Positions 1 to 5,724 of a stretch of 9,804 bases of DNA are shown here, piece after piece. A program made the translations under genes and the position numbers. Within the stretch, counting starts at the first letter, position 1. Every line of letters begins with the position of its first letter. Source of the stretch: an uncultured Clostridia bacterium (lineage in GTDB: Bacteria; Bacillota; Clostridia; TANB77; UBA1234). The notes beneath the pieces are model-generated. The model made no database searches. It was not told the origin of the DNA and saw nothing but the letters and a program-made list of their open reading frames with translations. The stretch lies in contig CANQLS010000043.1 of NCBI GenBank assembly GCA_947624765.1, positions 1 to 9,804 on the forward strand, read 5' to 3'.

Positions 1-202
1 CAACGTATTGCGGTGCGTAGAAGACAGAGTGCGTAACCTCACTTACGGTTACTTTGGTTAGTTGAGGAACGGGAACTTGAGTCAAACTGACTTTATCATT
101 CGTAAGCTGGGTGTCATTGCTACAACCCGTCAAAACGAATCCGCTGATGATGCAGACGAAGACGATGGCGAGTGCAACAACGATGTGAGATGACCTTTTC
201 AT
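1..202 (-). CDS. ABC transporter substrate-binding lipoprotein, N-terminal part only (cut by window edge)
   Basis: The reverse strand opens with ATG at 202, preceded by AGGAGGT five bases upstream, and runs off the window after 67 codons. The peptide begins MKRSSHIVVALAIVFV and has a hydrophobic signal segment ending in the lipobox L24-T-G-C27, so Cys27 should be lipidated and the mature protein held on the outer face of the membrane. After a short polar linker it reads VTVSEVTHSVFYAPQYV (residues about 51-67). This is the usual first strand and helix of NMT1/THI5-like (SsuA/TauA/ThiY type) binding proteins, which capture small organic solutes. It lies 67 nt downstream of the permease stop and is the third gene of the operon. 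The substrate cannot be determined from this fragment. GC content is higher than in the genes to the right. Confidence 0.85.
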   Translation of the reverse strand, partial: MKRSSHIVVALAIVFVCIISGFVLTGCSNDTQLTNDKVSLTQVPVPQLTKVTVSEVTHSVFYAPQYV

Positions 203-269
203 ACTTACCTCCTATTATTTTTTTCGACAATTTGCTTGCCGAAATATTTATCTATATAGTATATGTGAT

Positions 270-1082
270 CTAGTTGGTTTTGTGCATGACAAATCTTAGA
301 ATTAGTTTTTCTAGCAATACCACACCTTGATACATTGCTGCTGCTACAAGCCCAAGTATGATAACGCTAGTCATGACTAAGTCTAGTTTGAACACTTGAC
401 CGCCATATACTATTAGATATCCAAGTCCAGCCTTCGAGACTAGGAATTCACCTGAGATGACACCGACTAGTGATAGACCGATGTTTACCTTTAGTGCACT
501 GATGAGCGTAGAGATGTTTGATGGAAATACAACTTTGGTGAAGATTTGCCATTTGCTAGCACCAAATGTATTTGCCATCTTAATTCTGTTGGAATCTGTA
601 TGCAAGAAACCGTTTAACATTTCTAAGACTGTTACAATCAAAGAAATGGCAAGTGCCATTGTGATAATGGCAGATGTTCCTGCACCAACCCAAACGATGA
701 TAACAGGCCCTAAAGCTACTTTTGGCAAACTGTTTAGTACAACTAAGAATGGTTCGGCAACTTTTGATACGAAGTCGGACCACCAAAGTATGCAAGCTAG
801 AAGTGTGCCAATGATTGTGCCTAGCAAAAATCCTACAATTGTTTCTAGGCATGTAACTCCCAAGTGCATGAGTAAATTGTTCGATGACATATCCAAAACT
901 GTTTTTACAATTCTGGACGGTTGACTCATGAGAAAGGAATCTATAATTCCAACGTTTGCAAGGATCTCCCAAAGAGCAATGAAGATTACCAAAGTTGCTA
1001 TTTGTGTTAGCAAAATGTTTCTCTTCTTGCGTCTTTTCTTCATGAGATAGAGTTTCCTATCTTCAGAAATTTCATTGTTCAT
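270..1082 (-). CDS. ABC transporter permease, SsuC/TauC/ThiX-like (BPD_transp_1)
   Basis: This is a 270-residue inner-membrane subunit of an ABC importer. A basic N-terminus (KKRRKKRN, about residues 15-22) precedes a first membrane helix at about 23-46, and further hydrophobic helices run to the C-terminus. The EAA-type cytoplasmic loop that docks on the ATPase is visible at about 168-190 (ANTFGASKWQIFTKVVFP, with conserved Gly and Pro). It is followed by the GEFLVSKAGLGYLI stretch typical of nitrate/sulfonate/taurine permeases. I place the start at 1082 rather than the upstream ATG at 1100: GGAGGGAG lies 8 nt before 1082, while the ATG at 1100 sits on top of that site. The chosen ATG overlaps the ATPase stop as ATGA, so the two are probably translationally coupled. 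Substrate unknown. Confidence 0.93.
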   Translation of the reverse strand: MNNEISEDRKLYLMKKRRKKRNILLTQIATLVIFIALWEILANVGIIDSFLMSQPSRIVKTVLDMSSNNLLMHLGVTCLETIVGFLLGTIIGTLLACILWWSDFVSKVAEPFLVVLNSLPKVALGPVIIVWVGAGTSAIITMALAISLIVTVLEMLNGFLHTDSNRIKMANTFGASKWQIFTKVVFPSNISTLISALKVNIGLSLVGVISGEFLVSKAGLGYLIVYGGQVFKLDLVMTSVIILGLVAAAMYQGVVLLEKLILRFVMHKTN

Positions 1083-1840
1083 GTGTTTAACTCCCTCCAT
1101 ATACTGTCAAAGAATTGACTGAACCTAGGGTTTTCTCGGCAAGAAAGTGGCGTTCTGCCGTCCATTTCAAAGTCTATGTCATAGACTTTTTTAATGATGG
1201 CAGGTCTTTTTGAAAGTACGATTACCTTGTCAGACATGCTGATACTTTCCGGAATATCATGCGTTACCATGATTGCGGTTTTTCCTTCTTGTTTGATGAT
1301 GCGATAGACGTCGTCAGTTACTGCAAGTCTAGTTTGATAGTCGAGTGCTGAGAATGCTTCATCGAGTAACAAGATGTCGGGGTTAGTGGCAAGAGTTCTA
1401 ATGAGAGCAGCTCTTTGCCTCATTCCACCGGAGAGTTGAGATGGATATTTATCCTGGAAATCATAAAGTCCGTAGTTCTTGAGCAACTTCTCTACATAGC
1501 GTTTCGAATCCTCGTTAACCATGTGTTTGATTTCTAATCCAAACATCACATTTCTGAGAATGGTACGCCACTCTAAAAGATAGTCTTTTTGGAGCATGTA
1601 GCCAATGCTGTCAGAAATACCAGAGGACTTTACACCGTTGATGTAGATGGTACCAGTAGATGCCTCTTCCAATCCAGCGATAATTGATAGCAATGTGGAT
1701 TTTCCACAGCCACTAGGACCGATGATGCTAACAAAATCTCCTTTTTGGAAGCCGTAGGTAAAGTCTTGGATTGCAATGGTTTCACCATTATCATCTTGGT
1801 ATTTTTTGCTGATGTTTTCGAGTCTCAATACTTCATTCAT
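1079..1840 (-). CDS. ABC transporter ATP-binding protein, SsuB/TauB/ThiZ-like
   Basis: This 253-residue nucleotide-binding subunit powers the importer from the cytoplasmic side. Counted from the 1840 start, the motifs are: Walker A GPSGCGKST (41-49), Q-loop in LQKDYLL (Gln84), signature LSGGMRQR (136-143), Walker B ILLLDEAF (156-163), D-loop SALD (164-167) and H-loop His194 in VTHDIPES. The sequence after the Q-loop and the length fit the nitrate/sulfonate/taurine ATPase branch. A GTG at 1849 is also in frame, but GAGGTG lies about 7 nt before the ATG at 1840 and overlaps that GTG, so 1840 is preferred. It is the first gene of the leftward operon (ATPase, permease, binding protein). No thiamine-pyrophosphate riboswitch is visible in its leader, so there is no direct support for a thiamine-precursor role. 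Confidence 0.94.
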   Translation of the reverse strand: MNEVLRLENISKKYQDDNGETIAIQDFTYGFQKGDFVSIIGPSGCGKSTLLSIIAGLEEASTGTIYINGVKSSGISDSIGYMLQKDYLLEWRTILRNVMFGLEIKHMVNEDSKRYVEKLLKNYGLYDFQDKYPSQLSGGMRQRAALIRTLATNPDILLLDEAFSALDYQTRLAVTDDVYRIIKQEGKTAIMVTHDIPESISMSDKVIVLSKRPAIIKKVYDIDFEMDGRTPLSCRENPRFSQFFDSIWRELNT

Positions 1841-1979
1841 GATTTTCACCTCATTGTTTTATTTGAAAAGTATCTTCGATATACCTTATGATAAAATTTA
1901 ATGTTTTGACACAAAAATACAAAAATTGACCAATTATTTTTTACAATCTAAATCATCTAAAAGAATTGAGGTAATTCTC

Positions 1980-2008
1980 TTGCATAATTATCATAAAAAA
2001 ACTATAAT
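1980..2008 (+). promoter_or_regulatory. Predicted sigma-A promoter of the flippase gene
   Basis: TTGCAT (1980-1985), a 17-nt spacer and a perfect TATAAT (2003-2008) lie about 30 nt ahead of the flippase start, with GGGAGG at 2029-2034 as ribosome binding site. The surrounding 1850-2026 region is AT-rich and separates two divergent transcription units. It also holds an imperfect palindrome, GTATCTTCGATATAC (1870-1884), just upstream of the leftward ABC operon. I could not assign a convincing promoter for that operon. Confidence 0.75.
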
Positions 2009-2038
2009 CAATATATGTATTAATAGATGGGAGGACTT

Positions 2039-3742
2039 ATGGAAAAAGAGATTAATAAAAAGCAGACTTTTATGGCAGGGGTACTTACTATTGTTATAGC
2101 ACAAGTTGTGATTAAAGTTTTAGGCCTTGTGTATCGATTAGTAATTACAAATATTCCATATTTTGGTGATGAAGGAAATGGACTATATGGTGCTGGGTTC
2201 CAAATTTATATGTTATTATTAGCGATTGCCACTACAGGTGTTCCGGGTGCTATTGCAAAGTTAGTTTCAGAAAGACGAGCATTAGGAAAACCAAAAGAAG
2301 CTCATCAAATTTTTAAAGTAGCATTTATGTTATTTGCTATAATTGGATTAATAGGAACTGCATTATTATTTTTTGGTGCTAATTATATTGCTACTAATTT
2401 AATTGGTAATCCTAAAGTTGAAGGTGTGTTAGTAGCATTATCACCATCGATTTTTTTTGTAGCGATTTCAGCAGTAATTAGAGGATATTTTAATGGTATG
2501 TACAATATGAAAGCTAGCTCGAATTCGCAAATGATTGAACAATTTTTTAAAAGTCTTTTAACTATTGTAATTGTTTTGTTACTTTATTTAATGGTGCCAC
2601 AAGTAGGCAAACTTGCAAATCTGTTTAATGTTACAGAAGACAATGTAACTTCAATAATGGCAGCAGGAGCAAATCTTGCCTCAACTATAGCTACTGCAAT
2701 TGGTTTTGTATATTTATATTTCTTCTATGTAAGACGTAAGAAAGAAATTTGGAAGGATATTCGTGATGCCCAAGAGGGATATGTAAAACAAAGCAAACGA
2801 AAATTAATTAAAATGATTTTATTTCTTTCAATTCCAATGTCACTTGCTTCTATTGTTTCTGCATTGAATAGAAATGTAGATACATTTACAGTTATTCGTG
2901 GACTAAAAACTGCTCTAGCAGAAAGTATGCCAGCGGAATTGATTGAAGATGAAGCTACTCGTTTGTATGGTATTTTATCTGGAAAAGTAGATATGTTAAT
3001 TGGGCTTCCACTATCATTAAATATTGCTTTTGCAACGGCTTTAGTTCCAGCTGTGTCAGAGGCAATTGCACTAAATGATAAAAAAACTGCAACAAGAAGA
3101 ATTTCTTTTTCTCTTCGTACTACAGTTTTGATTGCTCTTCCGTGTGCAGTAGGATTATGTGTGTTAGCAGAACCTATTTTAAAATTACTATTTCCGGGTG
3201 CTTATGCACCAGAGGCAACATTGCTGTTACAAATTAGTGCATTTACAATTATTTTTACCGTATTAAATCAAACAATTAATGGTGCTTTGCAAGGCTTAGG
3301 AAAAGTGTTTATACCAGCAATGACATTAGCAATTGGTGCTACAATTAAATTAATTTTGAATTTAATTTTAATTCCTATTCCAGAAATAGGTGTTAATGGA
3401 GCAGCAATTGGTTCTGTTGCTTGTCATTTAGTAGCCACAATTATAGGCTTTACAATTTTAAGAAAGTTAATTTCGCTAGATTTAACAAAAATGAATTTTG
3501 TAATTAAACCAGTAATAGCTACTGCTTTAATGGGAATTAGTGCATATTTAACTCAAACTTACTTGCCAAATTTGATATCTAGTTCAAGATTAGTAACTAT
3601 CATTGCTATTTTAGTAGCAGTTATTGTTTATATTTTATCTATTATATTATTAAAAATATTTAGTAGAGAAGATTATCATATGCTTCCTTATGGAGATAAA
3701 ATTTACCATTTTTTTGAAAAATTAAAGTTGGTAAAATCTTAG
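2039..3742 (+). CDS. SpoVB/MurJ-family polysaccharide biosynthesis flippase (MOP superfamily)
   Basis: This is a 567-residue polytopic membrane protein of the MOP exporter superfamily, which includes lipid II flippase MurJ, SpoVB, YtgP and YabM. It has many hydrophobic helices (about 14 expected). Family-type stretches include the N-terminal KVLGLVYRLVITNIPYFG, GVPGAIAKLVSERRA in the second helix pair, and the central GLPLSLNIAFATALVPAVSE. The predicted role is moving lipid-linked cell-wall or polysaccharide precursors across the membrane. It is somewhat longer than Bacillus SpoVB and nearer YtgP-type proteins in size. The start at 2039 has GGGAGG 4 nt upstream; an in-frame ATG at 2027 overlaps that site. 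Position before hup and rqcP matches the yabM slot of the Bacillus yabM-yabN-yabO cluster, so YabM-like is the best orthology guess. The exact paralogue cannot be fixed by eye. Confidence 0.9.
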   Translation: MEKEINKKQTFMAGVLTIVIAQVVIKVLGLVYRLVITNIPYFGDEGNGLYGAGFQIYMLLLAIATTGVPGAIAKLVSERRALGKPKEAHQIFKVAFMLFAIIGLIGTALLFFGANYIATNLIGNPKVEGVLVALSPSIFFVAISAVIRGYFNGMYNMKASSNSQMIEQFFKSLLTIVIVLLLYLMVPQVGKLANLFNVTEDNVTSIMAAGANLASTIATAIGFVYLYFFYVRRKKEIWKDIRDAQEGYVKQSKRKLIKMILFLSIPMSLASIVSALNRNVDTFTVIRGLKTALAESMPAELIEDEATRLYGILSGKVDMLIGLPLSLNIAFATALVPAVSEAIALNDKKTATRRISFSLRTTVLIALPCAVGLCVLAEPILKLLFPGAYAPEATLLLQISAFTIIFTVLNQTINGALQGLGKVFIPAMTLAIGATIKLILNLILIPIPEIGVNGAAIGSVACHLVATIIGFTILRKLISLDLTKMNFVIKPVIATALMGISAYLTQTYLPNLISSSRLVTIIAILVAVIVYILSIILLKIFSREDYHMLPYGDKIYHFFEKLKLVKS

Positions 3743-3799
3743 AAAATAGCATATTACAGTATACATAATTGCTAAAAGTATTGAAATATAAACATTTTT

Positions 3800-3829
3800 T
3801 TGAAAAAAAGTTGAAAAATTGCATAAAAT
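3800..3829 (+). promoter_or_regulatory. Candidate promoter for hup (weakly supported)
   Basis: In the AT-rich 184-nt gap before hup, TTGAAA (3800-3805) is followed after 18 nt by TAAAAT (3824-3829). An alternative pair is TTGAAA (3811-3816) with GATAAT (3836-3841), 19 nt apart. HU genes are normally strongly expressed from their own promoter, but AT-rich DNA gives such matches by chance, so the exact site is uncertain. Confidence 0.35.
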
Positions 3830-3871
3830 AGGCAGGATAATTTAAATAAATGGCGAATAATATAATTAGAA

Positions 3872-3892
3872 GATGTAGTATAGGACTATATC
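3872..3892 (+). promoter_or_regulatory. Hairpin in the hup leader
   Basis: GATGTAGT (3872-3879) can pair with ACTATATC (3885-3892) around a 5-nt loop, giving 8 base pairs including one G-U. It ends 19 nt before the AGGAGG site of hup (3912-3917) and is not followed by a T-run, so it is not an intrinsic terminator. It may stabilise the mRNA or act as an operator; the role is inference. Confidence 0.35.
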
Positions 3893-3926
3893 AAAATTTT
3901 AAAAATCTTATAGGAGGTAGTAAATA

Positions 3927-4205
3927 ATGAACAAAGCTGATTTAATTGCAAAAATAGCTGAAGAAGCTGAATTATCAAAAAAATCTGCAGAAGCTGCATT
4001 AAATGCATTCGTAGATGCAGTGGAAGGTGCTCTTAAGAAAGGAGATAAAGTTCAATTAGTTGGATTTGGTTCTTTCGAAGTTAGAAAGAGAGCTCCAAGA
4101 AAAGGTAGAAATCCACAAACAAAAGAGGAAATCAAAATACCTGCTTCAAAAGCTCCAGTATTCAAAGCTGGTAAAGCTTTAAAAGATTTAGTAAATAAGA
4201 GATAA
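3927..4205 (+). CDS. hup: HU family nucleoid-associated DNA-binding protein
   Basis: A complete 92-residue HU protein. Helices 1-2 form the dimer body (NKADLIAKIAEEAELSKKSA, residues 2-21). The GFGSFEVRKRAPRKGRNP stretch (46-63) begins the DNA-binding beta arm, with the conserved DNA-kinking Pro63, and IPASKAPVFKAGKALKDLV closes the fold. Homodimers bend and compact DNA with little sequence preference. AGGAGG lies 9 nt ahead of the ATG. The gene has a leader hairpin and its own terminator just downstream, so it appears to be a largely separate transcript inside the flippase-rqcP cluster, as seen in other Clostridia. Nothing is missing or unusual in the protein. Confidence 0.98.
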   Translation: MNKADLIAKIAEEAELSKKSAEAALNAFVDAVEGALKKGDKVQLVGFGSFEVRKRAPRKGRNPQTKEEIKIPASKAPVFKAGKALKDLVNKR

Positions 4206-4222
4206 GTCTTGTAAGCGATAAT

Positions 4223-4254
4223 AAAAGATGATGGAGTTTCTTCATCATCTTTTT
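4223..4254 (+). terminator. Rho-independent terminator after hup
   Basis: AAAAGATGATG (4223-4233) pairs perfectly with CATCATCTTTT (4243-4253) around a short loop and runs into five T residues (4250-4254). It begins 17 nt after the hup stop. It separates hup from rqcP, which must therefore rely on read-through or a weak promoter in the 48-nt gap; I see no good promoter there. Confidence 0.88.
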
Positions 4255-4302
4255 GTATTGTTATGAAAATTATAGAAGATTTTTCTTATAAAAGGAGGCA
4301 AT

Positions 4303-4542
4303 ATGCGATTAGATAAGTTTTTGAAAGTGAGTCGAGTGATTAAGCGAAGAACGGTAGCTAATGAGGCTTGTGATGCTGGTAGAGTAATGTTAAACGGAAA
4401 ATTAGCAAAAGCAAGTAGCGAAGTAAAAATAGGTGATATAGTTGAAATTCGATATGGAGAAAAAGTAATAAAATTTGAAATTGTTACTGTAAATGAGGTT
4501 GCTACAAAAGCTAATGCAGATGGAATGATTAAACCTTTGTAG
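4303..4542 (+). CDS. rqcP: RqcP, S4-domain ribosome quality-control protein (YabO/Hsp15-like)
   Basis: A 79-residue protein made almost entirely of one S4 RNA-binding domain. MRLDKFLKVSRVIKRRTVAN closely matches the start of Bacillus YabO/RqcP as I recall it, and continues with AGRVMLNGKLAKASSEVKIGD and VEIRYGEKVI. In Bacillus, RqcP binds stalled 50S subunits together with RqcH and tRNA-Ala and helps add C-terminal alanine tails to stuck nascent chains. AGGAGG (4293-4298) lies 4 nt before the ATG. The location downstream of a YabM-like flippase and HU is the expected synteny for yabO. What follows is not: yabP, yabQ and divIC are missing here. Slightly shorter than the Bacillus protein at the C-terminus. 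Confidence 0.95.
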   Translation: MRLDKFLKVSRVIKRRTVANEACDAGRVMLNGKLAKASSEVKIGDIVEIRYGEKVIKFEIVTVNEVATKANADGMIKPL

Positions 4543-4586
4543 CAAATGTGATTATTGTGCATAACCTATAATATGGAGTGGTTACA

Positions 4587-4889
4587 ATGAGAAAAAACAA
4601 AGGAGGAGTCATTTCTTTGCAGGAAGCAATGAGGATGTTATCAGATAAAAACACGCTTTTGATAGATGTTAGGTCAAAAGAAGAGTTTAAAAAGTTTCAC
4701 TTAAGAGGAAGCATTAACATTCCTATTGAAAATTTTCAAATATTAACGCCACGCTATATTAAAAATAAAGGTCAGAGAGTAATTATTTATTGCTCTAGTG
4801 GCGTAAGAAGTTTAGCTGCTTATGAATTATTATTAGATTTAGGATACTATAATGTTTATGATGTTTATGGTGGTATAGGAGAAGCTTAA
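4587..4889 (+). CDS. Single-domain rhodanese-like sulfurtransferase
   Basis: A 100-residue cytoplasmic protein consisting of one rhodanese domain. Visible family marks are ISLQEAMRML near the start, IDVRSKEEFKKFHLRGSINIP (residues 26-46) and the active-site loop C69-SSGV-R74, with Cys69 as the persulfide-carrying residue. The C-terminal GYYNVYDVYGGIGEA is typical of the last strand and helix. Such proteins move sulfane sulfur or act in redox and sulfide handling; the partner is not known here. The start is uncertain: GGAG lies 8 nt before the ATG at 4587. An in-frame GTG at 4578 is less likely. A stronger AGGAGG (4601-4606) could serve an in-frame TTG at 4617, which would trim ten residues without touching the domain. 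It follows rqcP by 44 nt and precedes the metallopeptidase by 56 nt, probably as one transcript. Confidence 0.92.
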   Translation: MRKNKGGVISLQEAMRMLSDKNTLLIDVRSKEEFKKFHLRGSINIPIENFQILTPRYIKNKGQRVIIYCSSGVRSLAAYELLLDLGYYNVYDVYGGIGEA

Positions 4890-4945
4890 AAGATTTAATT
4901 ATGGGACGAACTATGTTTCGCCCCGTACATAGGATGGATGATAAT

Positions 4946-5641
4946 ATGTTACAAATACAAATAGGAAAAGAAGTAATTGAATATGTTATTTCTAGACGTG
5001 CAAAAAAATATATGCATATTTCTATAAAAGAAGATGGTGTAATTTATGTTTCTGCACCTAAAAGAGTACCTAATTATCAAATTGAAAATTTTATTTTGAG
5101 CCAAATAGATTGGATACGAACTCAAAAAATGAATCAAAATACTAAAAAAAATATTTTGGAAAATGAAGGAAAGTTTTGGTATCATGGAGTTTGTTATACT
5201 GTTTATATAGAACTCGCATCTTGCAATCAGATTTGTTTTGATGATAAAGTTATGAAAATAAAAATAAAAGATATAGAAAAAATATATGTAGAAAAAGTAG
5301 TTCAAAAATGGTTACTAAGAGAAGCAGAAAAACTTTATACAAATACAACACAAAAATATTTATTAACTCTAAAAGATTATGCATTACCAATGCCTAAAAT
5401 ACAAATTAGAAAAATGAAAACTAGATGGGGATCTTGCATTCCAGTTAAGAAAAAGATTGCATTAAATATTTCACTTATGTATGTGCCTATTCCGTGTATG
5501 GAATATGTTGTGTTACACGAATTAGTACATTTTATAGAAGCAAATCACGGAAAAAACTTTTATAATATAATTGAAAAAATTATGCCAGATTGGAAAACAA
5601 GAAAGAAAATATTAAATAAAGAGTATGGGAATATCTTGTAA
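4946..5641 (+). CDS. YgjP-type zinc metallopeptidase (DUF45 / SprT-like)
   Basis: A 231-residue protein of the YgjP-like metallopeptidase family (PF01863, old name DUF45). The N-terminal part has IEYVISRRAKKYMHISIKEDG and VSAPKR, the usual beta-rich start. The family signature RWGSC (Trp161-Cys164) precedes the zinc site HELVHFIEANHG, with His191, Glu192, His195 and His201 as probable ligands and catalytic base. Members are predicted cytoplasmic proteases; physiological substrates are poorly known. The start at 4946 fits the family N-terminus and has AGGATGG 8 nt upstream. ATGs at 4901 and 4934 are also in frame, but 4901 lies beside a hairpin (4903-4924, 8 pairs with one mismatch) and has no clear binding site. 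It closes the rqcP-rhodanese transcript, with a terminator overlapping its stop codon. Confidence 0.9.
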   Translation: MLQIQIGKEVIEYVISRRAKKYMHISIKEDGVIYVSAPKRVPNYQIENFILSQIDWIRTQKMNQNTKKNILENEGKFWYHGVCYTVYIELASCNQICFDDKVMKIKIKDIEKIYVEKVVQKWLLREAEKLYTNTTQKYLLTLKDYALPMPKIQIRKMKTRWGSCIPVKKKIALNISLMYVPIPCMEYVVLHELVHFIEANHGKNFYNIIEKIMPDWKTRKKILNKEYGNIL

Positions 5642-5660
5642 TGCAGGATATTCCTTTTTT
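5628..5660 (+). terminator. Rho-independent terminator overlapping the metallopeptidase stop codon
   Basis: GGAATATC (5628-5635) pairs perfectly with GATATTCC (5647-5654) and is followed by six T residues (5655-5660). The TAA stop (5639-5641) sits in the loop, so the terminator begins inside the coding sequence. It ends the rqcP-rhodanese-metallopeptidase transcript. Confidence 0.88.
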
Positions 5661-5675
5661 GTAAAAGATTTTGCA

Positions 5676-5704
5676 TTGAGTGATATTTTCAATGATTGTA
5701 CAAT
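5676..5704 (+). promoter_or_regulatory. Predicted promoter of the GH18-SLH gene with overlapping inverted repeats
   Basis: TTGAGT (5676-5681), a 17-nt spacer and TACAAT (5699-5704) fit a vegetative sigma-A promoter 21 nt ahead of the start codon. Two dyads overlap it: CATTGA (5674-5679) with TCAATG (5689-5694), and the perfect palindrome ATTGTACAAT (5695-5704) on the -10 element. I looked for a sporulation (sigma-E) type promoter and found only a poor match. Confidence 0.55.
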
Positions 5705-5724
5705 GAATATAAGGGGTTGAGGTT

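Noticed and set aside
457..972. Long open frames on the plus strand and in another minus frame across the permease gene
   Set aside because: They lie inside a clear ABC permease, show no family motifs and have no ribosome binding site; they are by-products of the permease coding pattern.
1841..2026. Thiamine-pyrophosphate riboswitch upstream of the ABC operon
   Set aside because: The transporter family includes ThiXYZ, so I looked for the conserved CUGAGA and ACC-U-GAACCUGAU-type elements on the minus strand; none is present.
4245..4562. Minus-strand open frame across rqcP
   Set aside because: It is the complement of the well-supported rqcP gene and a terminator, with no recognisable protein features.
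4901..4945. Upstream ATG at 4901 as the metallopeptidase start
   Set aside because: It adds 15 residues not matching the family N-terminus, has no clear ribosome binding site and is followed at once by a hairpin (4903-4924).
5682..5708. Sigma-E promoter for the GH18-SLH gene
   Set aside because: GATATT and CAATGAAT are at roughly the right spacing, but the -10 match is poor, whereas a sigma-A match with 17-nt spacing fits better.
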